From positions 3,180,868 through 3,244,867 of the forward strand of contig NZ_KI421509.1 in the NCBI RefSeq assembly GCF_000473225.1: DNA of 64,000 bases, in the 5' to 3' direction. The DNA is from Sedimentitalea nanhaiensis DSM 24252. GTDB lineage: Bacteria > Pseudomonadota > Alphaproteobacteria > Rhodobacterales > Rhodobacteraceae. Shown piece by piece: positions 25,748 through 33,531 of the stretch; within the stretch, counting starts at the first letter, position 1; each line of letters starts with the position of its first letter. Both the position numbers and the translations under genes were made by a program. A model generated the notes under the pieces. The model saw only the letters and a list, made by a program, of their open reading frames with translations. It was not told the DNA's origin and made no database searches.

Positions 25748-28276
25748 TCATTCGCGACCGCGCAAAACCTGTGCGGGGCGGGCGGCCAGCGGGCGCCAGG
25801 CAAACCCCAGCCCGGCCAGCAGAGTTGCCACGACCCCGCCGGTCACGATGCCCAGAGCCGAGGGCCAGATCACGGTAAAACCGGTCTCCATGACAAACCG
25901 GCTGACCGCCCAGCCGCCTGCAATACCCGCGGCCAGGGCGACGATCCCGGCAGCGGCACCCAGGATGGCGGCGCGCAGGGCAAAGCTGCTCAGGATGCGG
26001 CGGCGCGATGCCCCGAGCGTTTTCAGGACCGCTGCTTCGTAGGTGCGGGCCTGCTCGCCCGCCGCCGCAGCACCGATCAGCACCAGAAATCCGGTCAACA
26101 GGGTCGCGGCGGCGCCATAAGATGTGGCGGCGGCGATTCCGGCCAGAACCCCGGACACCCGGTCGATTGCATCGCGGACCCGGATCGCTGTGATGTTGGG
26201 ATAGGCGGTGGCCAGATCGCGCAAAATTTCTGCTTCGGCCGTCTCTTCGGCATAGACCGTCGAGATAAAGCTGTGCGGCGCAGCCGACAGCGCCGAGGGG
26301 TTCATTGTCAGCACAAACCCCAGCCCGGCGGTCGAGAAATCGACCTCGCGAAAGCTGGTGATGGTGGCGGTGATGTCCCGGCCCAGGATGTTGACGGTCA
26401 GAGTATCTCCAAGGGACAGGCCCATCTCGGCGGCCTCTGCGGCGGCAAAGCTGATCTGGGGCGGACCGTCATAATCCGGCCCCCACCAGGTTCCGGCGAC
26501 CAGACGGGTGGTTTCGGGCAATTCGGTGGCATAGGTCAGGCCCCGGTCGCCGCGCACGACCCAGTGGTCACCCGCGACCTCGCGTGCCGGTTTGCCATTG
26601 ATCCGCGTGACAACGCCACGCAGCATCGGCGCAGTTTCCACCCGGCTAACGGTCGGGTCATGGGTCAGGCGTTTGGTGAAACCGTCGATCTGGTCCTTTT
26701 GAATATCGACAAAGAAATAGGACGGCGCAATGTCGGGCAGATTGCCGGATATCGCGTTGCGCATGTTGCCGTCGATCTGCCCGACTGCGGCCAGCACCGA
26801 CAGGCCCAATCCGAGCGACAGCACCACCGAAGCCGCGCCTTCACGCGGGCCCGAGATCGCGGAAAGCGCCCATCGCAGCGCCGGGTGGCCCCGCGCGGCA
26901 ATGCCGCTGCGGCGGGCCAGCGTGCGAATGGCCATGGCCGAGACCGTCAGCAGCACCAGGGCAAACGCCAGACCGCCCGTGGTCCACAGGGTCAGCCGCG
27001 CCGTGCCGCTGAACCATGCGGCCAGACCGACCAGCGCGGCGAGGCCAATCAGGATGGCCAGCAGATACCGCCAGGGTGGCAGCAGGCGGGCGCTGTCCAG
27101 CGCATCGCGAAACAGGGTTGCGGCGCGCACCTCTTCGGTGCGGGCCAGCGGCCAAAGTGTAAAGATCAGCGCCGTCAGCAGCCCATAGATCGCGGCTTCG
27201 GCAAGCGGGGCGGGATAGACTGCAAACGCCGCCGGAATTGGCAGGCGGGACTCGATCAGCGGTGCCAGCAGCACCGGCACCAGCGCGCCCAGAACCACAC
27301 CCATGGCAATGCCGACGAGCGACAGGATGCCGATTTGCAGGAAATAGGTCTGGAAGATCGTGGCGCGATCCGCCCCCAGGGTGCGAAGGGTGGCGATGAC
27401 GCCGGTCTTGGCTGCCAGATACGCCCGCACGGCAGCGGACACGCCCACCCCGCCGACCGCCAGCCCGGACAGGCCGACCAGAACCAGGAATGACCCGAGC
27501 CGTTGCACGAAACTGGCCACGCCCGGCGCGCCGTTGCGGGCATCGGTCCACCGCATTCCGGTGCCATCGAACCGCGCGCGCGCCTCGATGGCCAGACGGT
27601 CCAGGTCGCTGCCGGGGGGCAGGATCATACGGTACTTGGTGTCGAACAAGGTCCCCGGTGCCAACAGACCCGACTTTTGCAGGCCATCGGTGGCCACCAG
27701 AGTGCGGGGGCCCAGACCATAGCCATCCGCCGCGCCGTCCGGTTCGTGCACCAGCGCCGCCATCAATACGAAATCCTGCGTGCCCAGCCGAAAGCTGTCA
27801 CCGGGGACGAGGCCGAGGCGGTCGATCAGAACGCGGGCCATCACACCGCCGGGCAGGCCGTTTTCGCCCGCCAGCGCCTGTTCCAGCGGTATTTCTGGAT
27901 CCAGCCGCGGTGTGCCAACCAGCGGATAGGCCGCATCGACGGCTTTGACCTGGGTCAGCACCCGTTCGGTGGTCCCGTCGCGATCGACGACGGCCATCGA
28001 GCGGAAATCGACCACCTCGGAGAGTTCGGTGGCGGTGTCGCGCATCCAGATCCGTTCGGCGTCCGAGGCAAAGCGATAGGTGAACCGCATTTCGGCGTCG
28101 CCCCCCAGCAGCGACGCGCCTTCGCGGGCGAGCCCGGCCTCGATGCCGGAGCGGACCGATCCTACCGCAGCGATAGCGGCAACGCCCAGCGTCAGGCAGG
28201 CCAGAAAAATGCGAAACCCGTGCAAGCCGCCACGCAGTTCGCGCCGGGCAAATCTGGCCGCTAATCGCAGGCTCAT
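25748..28276 (-). CDS. FtsX-like ABC transporter permease (YbbP type)
   Basis: 842 residues with an N-terminal membrane segment, a long periplasmic part, and two groups of FtsX-type membrane helices (about 260-400 and 690-842), the architecture of YbbP/LolC-like MacB-type permeases. It starts MSLRLAARFARRELRGGLHGFRIFLACLTLG. Such pairs move lysophospholipids or fatty acids, or drive periplasmic events, rather than import. Its ATPase partner is encoded by the next gene with a 4-bp overlap, and the tesA-type esterase diverges from it, matching the ybbA-ybbP-tesA gene group of many proteobacteria. The transported substrate is not known. Confidence 0.88.
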   Translation of the reverse strand: MSLRLAARFARRELRGGLHGFRIFLACLTLGVAAIAAVGSVRSGIEAGLAREGASLLGGDAEMRFTYRFASDAERIWMRDTATELSEVVDFRSMAVVDRDGTTERVLTQVKAVDAAYPLVGTPRLDPEIPLEQALAGENGLPGGVMARVLIDRLGLVPGDSFRLGTQDFVLMAALVHEPDGAADGYGLGPRTLVATDGLQKSGLLAPGTLFDTKYRMILPPGSDLDRLAIEARARFDGTGMRWTDARNGAPGVASFVQRLGSFLVLVGLSGLAVGGVGVSAAVRAYLAAKTGVIATLRTLGADRATIFQTYFLQIGILSLVGIAMGVVLGALVPVLLAPLIESRLPIPAAFAVYPAPLAEAAIYGLLTALIFTLWPLARTEEVRAATLFRDALDSARLLPPWRYLLAILIGLAALVGLAAWFSGTARLTLWTTGGLAFALVLLTVSAMAIRTLARRSGIAARGHPALRWALSAISGPREGAASVVLSLGLGLSVLAAVGQIDGNMRNAISGNLPDIAPSYFFVDIQKDQIDGFTKRLTHDPTVSRVETAPMLRGVVTRINGKPAREVAGDHWVVRGDRGLTYATELPETTRLVAGTWWGPDYDGPPQISFAAAEAAEMGLSLGDTLTVNILGRDITATITSFREVDFSTAGLGFVLTMNPSALSAAPHSFISTVYAEETAEAEILRDLATAYPNITAIRVRDAIDRVSGVLAGIAAATSYGAAATLLTGFLVLIGAAAAGEQARTYEAAVLKTLGASRRRILSSFALRAAILGAAAGIVALAAGIAGGWAVSRFVMETGFTVIWPSALGIVTGGVVATLLAGLGFAWRPLAARPAQVLRGRE

Positions 28277-28968
28277 TCGGCGGCTTTCCGGGCCGTTTCG
28301 GGGGCTATATGGCCGTCACGCAACCGGATTATCCGGTCGCAGCGCGCCGCAAGCTCATGCGAATGGGTGACCAGCACCAGAGTCGCGCCATGGCGATCAC
28401 GCAGACCAAACAACAGATCCATGATCGCGGCGCCATTGGCTTCGTCCAGATTGCCGGTGGGTTCATCTGCCAACAGGATATGCGGGCGCGGGGCCGAGGC
28501 GCGCGCCAGCGCCACGCGCTGCTGTTCGCCACCCGACATCTGCGCCGGATAGTGATTGGCCCGGTTGGACAGACCCACGGTTTCCAGCTCGGCGGCAGCG
28601 CGTTCAAAGGCGTCGCGGGCACCGGACAGTTCCAGCGGCGTTGCGACGTTTTCCAGTGCGGTCATGGTCGGGATCAGATGAAACGACTGAAACACCACCC
28701 CCATGTGATCGCGGCGGAACCGCGCCAGCGCGTCTTCGCCCATTGCGGTCAGGTCATGCCCCAGCGCCGTGATCGAACCGCCCGTGGCCTGTTCCAGCCC
28801 CCCCATCAGCATCAGCAGCGAGGATTTGCCGGATCCGGATGGGCCGATCAGGCCAAGCGTTTCGCCCCGGGCCACATCCAGTGTGATCGAATGCAGGATA
28901 TCGACAGGGCCGGCATTGCCATTCAGCGACAAAGAGGCATCTTTGAGGGAAAGGATTGGGTCGGTCAT
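28273..28968 (-). CDS. ABC transporter ATP-binding protein (YbbA type)
   Basis: 231 residues. Walker A is GPSGSGKSSLLMLMGG, the Q-loop sits in VVFQSFHLIPTMTALENV, the signature is MSGGEQQRVALARA, Walker B is ILLADEPTGNLD and the H-loop is VLVTHSHELA. This is the LolD/MacB subfamily that teams with FtsX-like permeases. It overlaps the permease start by 4 bp and begins 42 bp from the divergent tesA. Confidence 0.92.
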   Translation of the reverse strand: MTDPILSLKDASLSLNGNAGPVDILHSITLDVARGETLGLIGPSGSGKSSLLMLMGGLEQATGGSITALGHDLTAMGEDALARFRRDHMGVVFQSFHLIPTMTALENVATPLELSGARDAFERAAAELETVGLSNRANHYPAQMSGGEQQRVALARASAPRPHILLADEPTGNLDEANGAAIMDLLFGLRDRHGATLVLVTHSHELAARCDRIIRLRDGHIAPETARKAAE

Positions 28969-29010
28969 GGGCCCTACATTTCAGAGGTGTATTTGATGGC
29001 ATATGGAGCG

Positions 29011-29664
29011 ATGAGCGAAATGCGCAAGGTCTTGGCGGCATTTGCCTTTTCTTTGTGCGGATTTGCGGCGGCTGCCGAGCCAGTGACGATCGCCGCGTTG
29101 GGGGACAGCCTGACCCAAGGATATGGCCTTGTCCAGCAGGACGGCTTTGTGCCGCAGCTGCAGGGCTGGCTGCGCGCGCAGGGGGCCGAGGTTGTCCTTG
29201 TCAACGCGGGCGTGTCGGGTGACACCACGGCAGGCGGGGCGGCGCGCGTGGACTGGACCCTGACGCCGGATGTGGACGGTATGATCGTCGCGCTGGGGGG
29301 CAACGATCTGTTGCGCGGCCTGGACCCGAAAGTGAGCCGGGCGAACCTTGAAACGATTCTGGCAGCGGCACAGGTGGCGGATGTACCCGTTCTTCTGGTC
29401 GGGATGCAGGCGCCGGGCAACTATGGTCCTGAATACAAGATCGCGTTCGATGCAATCTATCCCGAGCTTTCCGAAACTTACGGAACGCTCTATGCCGACA
29501 GTTTTTTTACCGGTATCGCCGGAGAGGATGCAGACCCATCTGAAATGCGCGCCTTTATGCAGGCGGATGGAATCCATCCCAACCCCGAAGGTGTCCGGCG
29601 CATTGTCGAGGCACTGGGGCCCAGCGTGTTGCAGCTTGTCGCACTGGCCCGAGCGGGCAATTGA
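29011..29664 (+). CDS. tesA: Periplasmic arylesterase / lysophospholipase L1-type (TesA) hydrolase
   Basis: 217 residues from ATG 29011 with a signal peptide ending near AAAAEP. The SGNH blocks are all visible: GDSLTQGYG (block I Ser), AGVSGDTT (block II Gly), LGGNDLLRG (block III Asn) and DGIHPNPEG (block V Asp and His). Enzymes of this group are periplasmic thioesterase/lysophospholipase/arylesterases. ATGs at 28996 and 29020 are alternatives; 29011 follows GGAG closely. Divergent from the YbbA/YbbP-type ABC pair, as in other proteobacteria, which hints at coupling between lipid export and lysophospholipid cleavage. Confidence 0.88.
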   Translation: MSEMRKVLAAFAFSLCGFAAAAEPVTIAALGDSLTQGYGLVQQDGFVPQLQGWLRAQGAEVVLVNAGVSGDTTAGGAARVDWTLTPDVDGMIVALGGNDLLRGLDPKVSRANLETILAAAQVADVPVLLVGMQAPGNYGPEYKIAFDAIYPELSETYGTLYADSFFTGIAGEDADPSEMRAFMQADGIHPNPEGVRRIVEALGPSVLQLVALARAGN

Positions 29665-29667
29665 CCG

Positions 29668-30285
29668 ATGCCGGGTCGGGTGTTCCTGACTGATCCACCT
29701 GCGGCCATCGCCGCGGCATTGGGGGTGTCGTCCGATCCGATGGCCGACGAACCGTCGCGCCACAACATTGCACCGGGGCAACAGGTGATCGCCTTGACAG
29801 GCGATGGGCTGACGCGGATGCGCTGGGGTATGATCCCGGTGGGGCGGGTGAATGCGCGCGGTCGTCCGGTGATGGAGACGATTGTGAATGCCCGCTCTGA
29901 GACCCTGTTTCAAAAATCCGCATTTGCCGGTGTGGGGCGCGCGGTCATGCCGGTCAGCGGTTGGTACGAATGGACCGGCAAGACCCGCCGCAAGACCGCC
30001 TGGCGCATTCGTCCGCGCCAAGGTGGGCTGCTGCTGTTTGCCGCGATCACCGATGTCTGGACCGCCCCGGGCGGTCAGAAGGTGCCGCAGCTGGCGACGG
30101 TCACCTGTGCGCCCTCGGCGGATGTGCGTGATGTCCACGACCGCATGGCCGTGATCCTGGCGCCCGGCGACGTGATGCGTTGGTTGCGGGGGGCACCAGA
30201 CGCTCTGACCGGCGTGATGGTGCCCTGGCCGGAAGGGCGTTTGCAGGTCGAAATGGCAAAGGATGTCGATTGGAGCGGGCCGTGA
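29668..30285 (+). CDS. SOS response-associated peptidase (SRAP) family protein lacking the catalytic Cys2
   Basis: 205 residues with the SRAP/HMCES/YedK fold: RHNIAPGQQV (about 31-40), LTRMRWGMIP, TIVNARSETL (Asn74, counterpart of YedK Asn75), VSGWYEW (Glu101) and DVHDRMAVIL (His157). YedK and HMCES use an N-terminal cysteine, made from MCGR, to form a thiazolidine crosslink with abasic DNA sites. Here the protein begins MPGRV: codon 2 is CCG, proline. The ATG lies 4 bp after the tesA stop, and there is no nearby upstream start that restores MCGR. The other catalytic residues are intact, so the fold is preserved but the crosslink chemistry should be lost. Confidence 0.85.
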   Translation: MPGRVFLTDPPAAIAAALGVSSDPMADEPSRHNIAPGQQVIALTGDGLTRMRWGMIPVGRVNARGRPVMETIVNARSETLFQKSAFAGVGRAVMPVSGWYEWTGKTRRKTAWRIRPRQGGLLLFAAITDVWTAPGGQKVPQLATVTCAPSADVRDVHDRMAVILAPGDVMRWLRGAPDALTGVMVPWPEGRLQVEMAKDVDWSGP

Positions 30286-30307
30286 CGGTGAAGCCCGGGC
30301 CGCGAAT

Positions 30308-30838
30308 TCAGTGCGACGCCTCTAGTCGCAACAATTGCGCCCGGCTGTACGTCATGCGGATCGGCCCGTCATCGCCGGCGTGAAAGGCCGGGTCCTGCGG
30401 CATGCAGCCCAGACCGCATAGCTGAATGGCCACCTGCGCGGTCCCATCGACATACCAGAGCCGCCCGCCTGGGGTCGAGATATATCCGTTGACACCTTCT
30501 CGGGCGTCGCTGGCAATGTCCAACGCGGTCGGGAACTCGGCAGGAACGTCCGGATCATAGGCCCCATGTGTGTGCATCGACGCAATCAGTTTAAGCCCGG
30601 TGTCGGGCAGAAGCGGGGTACAGCCATCGTGACCGCCGCGTTGCATCTGGGTGAAACCGATCTCGCCCTCCGCGGTGCGGCCCAAATAGCCACAATATTC
30701 GCGGTCGGTCGCAAAGGACAGCCGCTGTGCGCGGGCCAGCCATTGTAGCGCGGCGGCATGTTCCGACTGAGGCGGCAAGGTGGCCGTGGGACCGTGCAGC
30801 AACAGCGACAGCGCGATCAGGGTCAGGGCGGCAAGCAT
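30308..30838 (-). CDS. DUF4329 domain protein, exported or membrane anchored
   Basis: 176 residues. The N-terminus is a hydrophobic segment (3-15) that could be a signal anchor. The core IASMHTHGAYDPDVPAE, IASDAREGVNGYISTPGGRLWYVDG matches DUF4329, a fold related to JAB/MPN proteins with HTH and Asp residues at the probable metal site. DUF4329 is often fused to polymorphic toxins as a C-terminal domain; here it stands alone with a cysteine-containing tail (LCGLGCMPQD). Function unknown. Convergent with the SRAP gene, 22 bp apart. Confidence 0.6.
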   Translation of the reverse strand: MLAALTLIALSLLLHGPTATLPPQSEHAAALQWLARAQRLSFATDREYCGYLGRTAEGEIGFTQMQRGGHDGCTPLLPDTGLKLIASMHTHGAYDPDVPAEFPTALDIASDAREGVNGYISTPGGRLWYVDGTAQVAIQLCGLGCMPQDPAFHAGDDGPIRMTYSRAQLLRLEASH

Positions 30839-30900
30839 CGCGTCCGCTCAGCCGGTCGTGGACACGGTGCGGGATGTCTTCGCGCAATTGCGTAGAGGCG

Positions 30901-31455
30901 TCAAAGAACCGTGACCACGGTACCGATCGGGACACGTTCGTACAAATCCGTGACATGCGCGTTCAGCATGCGGATACAGCCGTTCGAGGCCGATTGTCCG
31001 ATGGTTTGCGGCTGGGTCGTTCCATGGATGCGGAAATAGGTGTCGACGCCATTCTGAAACAGGTACAGCGCCCTTGCGCCCAGCGGGTTGTCCGGCCCAC
31101 CCGGTTGCACATAGTCGTTGTCCTTGAAACGGGCATAGGATCGGGGGTCCCGTTCGATCATCTCGTCGGTCGGGCGCCAGGTTGGCCATTCCTTCTTGAC
31201 CTGGATTACCGCTGTGCCGGTGAACTCCAGCCCGGCCTTGCCGACGCCGACACCATAGCGAATCGCCTTGCGCGGTTCGGTCACGAAATACAGATAGTAA
31301 GACCGAGGCAGGATCAGCATCTGCCCGGGCAGAAAGTCCTTTTTGATCCGGACGTATTGCGGGGTGGGATCGAAATCGGGGGCCTGGGCCTGTGTGCCGC
31401 GCGGTACAAAGGCCGCAGCGGCGGTCGAGGCAAGGAATGTACGGCGTGTGATCAT
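30901..31455 (-). CDS. L,D-transpeptidase (YkuD domain), Tat-exported
   Basis: 184 residues from ATG 31455. A twin-arginine leader ITRRTFLASTAAAAF ends near RGTQAQA. The YkuD domain covers the rest: ILPRSYYLYFVTEP, YGVGVGKAGLEFTGTA, and the active-site YFRIHGTTQPQTIGQSASNGCIRMLN with HG...SNGCIR (Cys catalytic). It forms 3-3 peptidoglycan crosslinks or attaches lipoproteins. A longer open frame at 31650 has no support; the Tat signal marks the start. Monocistronic. Confidence 0.92.
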   Translation of the reverse strand: MITRRTFLASTAAAAFVPRGTQAQAPDFDPTPQYVRIKKDFLPGQMLILPRSYYLYFVTEPRKAIRYGVGVGKAGLEFTGTAVIQVKKEWPTWRPTDEMIERDPRSYARFKDNDYVQPGGPDNPLGARALYLFQNGVDTYFRIHGTTQPQTIGQSASNGCIRMLNAHVTDLYERVPIGTVVTVL

Positions 31456-31594
31456 GACCGGTCTCGCTAGGATAGGAACAGCGCCATTTTTCTTTGATGT
31501 GGACGGTGGGTCAATGCCGTGGCGGCGCAGTTCAGCGTGATGTGATCGCGGTTGCGGCGGTAAAGGCACAGGAAAACGCCGAAAAATCGACCTA

Positions 31595-31945
31595 TCAGAG
31601 GTCAAATCCGAAATGTCCGGCCATCCAGACCACGCAGAGATACAGTACAACGGTCAGCAGACATCCCAGTCCGAGCGCGGCCCAGAATGTGCACCCCCGA
31701 CTCAACAGCGCCGGGATCAGCAGAAACATGGGCAGCGATGGCAGCACGTACCAGAAGGTCGCGGCGGAATGGTGCGCCATGTTCACGGCGTCTGGTTTGT
31801 CGCGCCAAAGCCAGATCATGCCCAGCACTGAAATCAACGGTAACGAGGCAATCAGGGCGCCGAATACCGGCTGGCGCCTGGCGACCTCGGAAACGAGAGC
31901 AATGATCGCGCCGGATAACAGCGCCTTGAACAGAAAATAACCCAT
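31595..31945 (-). CDS. DUF3147 family small membrane protein
   Basis: 116 residues with four hydrophobic segments (about 3-20, 27-46, 63-83, 88-110). MGYFLFKALLSG, ISVLGMIWLWRD, and HHSAATFWYVLPSLPMFLLIP fit the DUF3147 family, inner-membrane proteins of unknown role. About 140 bp of sequence without a gene separates it from the transpeptidase gene. Confidence 0.75.
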   Translation of the reverse strand: MGYFLFKALLSGAIIALVSEVARRQPVFGALIASLPLISVLGMIWLWRDKPDAVNMAHHSAATFWYVLPSLPMFLLIPALLSRGCTFWAALGLGCLLTVVLYLCVVWMAGHFGFDL

Positions 31946-32006
31946 GGGCGCAGTTTGCTGCGTAGAACTGGGTCATGCAATTGCGAACACGGGACCCAAA
32001 CGCAAA

Positions 32007-32031
32007 GAAGGCGGGCAAATTGCCCGCCTTC
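32007..32031 (-). terminator. Intrinsic terminator of cspA
   Basis: GAAGGCGGGCA (32007-32017) and TGCCCGCCTTC (32021-32031) form a perfect 11-bp stem with a 3-nt loop, 29 bp beyond the cspA stop. In minus-strand sense the 3' arm is followed by TTTGCGTTT, a moderate T-rich tail. Confidence 0.8.
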
Positions 32032-32059
32032 GCATTCCTGTCAGGCCGAAGCCTGGACC

Positions 32060-32266
32060 TTAGGCCAGAGCCAGGTTGGTCGCGCTCTCGCGGCCGTCAC
32101 GGCCTGCTTCGATGTCGAACGTGACTTTCTGGTTGTCGGCCAGACCGGTCAGGCCTGCGCGCTCAACAGCAGAGATGTGGACGAAAACGTCCTTGCTGCC
32201 GCCATCGGGTGCAATGAAGCCGAAGCCTTTGGTTGAGTTAAACCATTTCACGGTGCCAGTGGCCAT
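32060..32266 (-). CDS. cspA: Cold shock protein CspA family
   Basis: 68 residues covering a complete cold-shock OB-fold. RNP1 is KGFGFIAPD and RNP2 is VFVHISAVE, with the starting [14 protein letters not shown]. It binds single-stranded nucleic acid and unwinds RNA structure. Monocistronic with a hairpin terminator and a long untranslated 5' region, as usual for cspA genes whose mRNA leaders act in temperature control. Confidence 0.97.
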   Translation of the reverse strand: MATGTVKWFNSTKGFGFIAPDGGSKDVFVHISAVERAGLTGLADNQKVTFDIEAGRDGRESATNLALA

Positions 32267-32548
32267 ATCCGTGTCTCCTGTAGTAGTCGCTGTCCGCGGA
32301 AGTGCGACAGCCCGGCGTGGTTGGTCTGGATCGAAGACTGAGCGCCGTGAAAGGAGACAGTGGGTCGAAAAAGAGTACCGTTAGCGATGTGCCGTATGGC
32401 AGGTTGGCTGATTCTAGGCAAGATAAATCTTGTGTGTCGGAGCAACTGGCAGAAAAGTGCCAGTGGCAGCCCTTTTCCCGGCTGCGCGCCATGCCAGACG
32501 GGCGTCCAAACGCCTGTTGCAAAGGGTCATTGTGAAAAGCGGACCGCC
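32267..32548. other. Gene-free stretch: cspA leader and end of the nir operon
   Basis: About 280 bp between the cspA start and the end of the small membrane gene on the same strand. It should hold the cspA promoter and its long mRNA leader. I find no ORF with support and no clear terminator for the nir operon; a short GCGG/CCGC pair next to the stop at 32549 is too small to be one. Confidence 0.5.
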
Positions 32549-32785
32549 CTATCTGCGGCCTTCCGCCTCGTCGATCAGGCGGCGTACCCAACGCGTCACC
32601 AGCCAGTTGGCGGGGAGCCCCAAGGGGATGCTGAGCAGCAATGCCGCAACCGGGGACAAGGCGGGCAGACCAATGGCCTGAGCCATCAGGCCAAGCATGA
32701 ACAGATTGATCGCGACGGCCCCGGTGGTAAAGACATACAGCAGCGCATAGAGCCTGCCGAACGAGGGGCTTTCGGTCGTGGTCAT
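32549..32785 (-). CDS. Small inner-membrane protein at the end of the nir cluster
   Basis: 78 residues with two hydrophobic segments (about 11-36 and 40-62) and a basic, acidic C-terminus (RRLIDEAEGRR). The length and layout resemble small DUF2798-type membrane proteins. It overlaps the cbiX stop by 4 bp, so it is the last gene of the nir operon. Homology to a known denitrification factor was not recognised; a role in heme d1 assembly or in anchoring is inferred from position only. Confidence 0.55.
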   Translation of the reverse strand: MTTTESPSFGRLYALLYVFTTGAVAINLFMLGLMAQAIGLPALSPVAALLLSIPLGLPANWLVTRWVRRLIDEAEGRR

Positions 32786-33531
32786 GCCGCGTTCACCTGT
32801 TTTGCCTCTGAAAGCAACGCCGCCGCGATCAGGCGCGGCACCTGCGGGTGGATGCCGATCGGCGGCAGGCGCACCCCCTCAAAATCGGCGAGATCCAGCG
32901 CTTCGGGGATATCTTCCACGACATGGCCGCCGCCGGCGGCAAAGAACGGCATACAGATTGCCCGGGACCCGGTGTCGAACACAACGTCGCCCAGAAAAGG
33001 CGGTTCTTCGATATAGCCGGTGCGGATGTCGGCGAAACCGGTCCGCTCGGCCAGAGCCGTTACAAACCGTTCCGTGTCGCGGGCCGAATTGCGGCTTTTG
33101 CCCGATCCGTGCGAGGCGACGATCAGGCAGGTATCCCGCATCTGCCAGCCACGGTTTTGCAATTCCGCAGCCAGCCAGTTGCATGCCAGATCCGGCAGCG
33201 TCGGGTCGGTCCCCAGCGGCGGCAGAATCCTGACGTTTCGTCCTTTCAGCCGCTTGGGCAGAGTGGTTTGGGTGAACCAGCCGTCGGTCATGAACAGCGG
33301 ATAGATCAGCGCGCCGGTCCCCGCCGCCTCGGCTGCGGCGTCCAGTGCGCCCGACGCCGCCAGCGTGGCGCTGGACAAGGACCAGCCCGGCATCAAGGCG
33401 GCGACGTGGGCGGTCAGCTCGGCCAGGGCCGCCTCGGCCGGGGCTGGATCGGAGGGCTGACCATGGCTGACGATGATGGCGCGGCGATTAATGGCTTGTG
33501 CCCTCCGAAAATGTGATCTTGTTCCAGACAT
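32782..33531 (-). CDS. cbiX: CbiX/SirB-type chelatase family protein in the nir operon
   Basis: About 249 residues by the ATG at 33531, 236 if translation starts at ATT 33492. AIIVSHGQPSDP and LIVASHGSGKSRNS are the paired histidine motifs of the long, two-domain CbiX/sirohydrochlorin chelatase family. In a heme d1 cluster it is a good candidate for inserting iron into sirohydrochlorin, because NirE supplies precorrin-2 and the pathway goes through siroheme. The start is uncertain: the sequence before the conserved region has GGAGG, then 9 nt, then ATT overlapping the nirN stop TAA as ATTAA. The ATG upstream would add 13 residues encoded in the end of nirN. Its stop overlaps the next gene. 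Confidence 0.75.
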   Translation of the reverse strand: MSGTRSHFRRAQAINRRAIIVSHGQPSDPAPAEAALAELTAHVAALMPGWSLSSATLAASGALDAAAEAAGTGALIYPLFMTDGWFTQTTLPKRLKGRNVRILPPLGTDPTLPDLACNWLAAELQNRGWQMRDTCLIVASHGSGKSRNSARDTERFVTALAERTGFADIRTGYIEEPPFLGDVVFDTGSRAICMPFFAAGGGHVVEDIPEALDLADFEGVRLPPIGIHPQVPRLIAAALLSEAKQVNAA

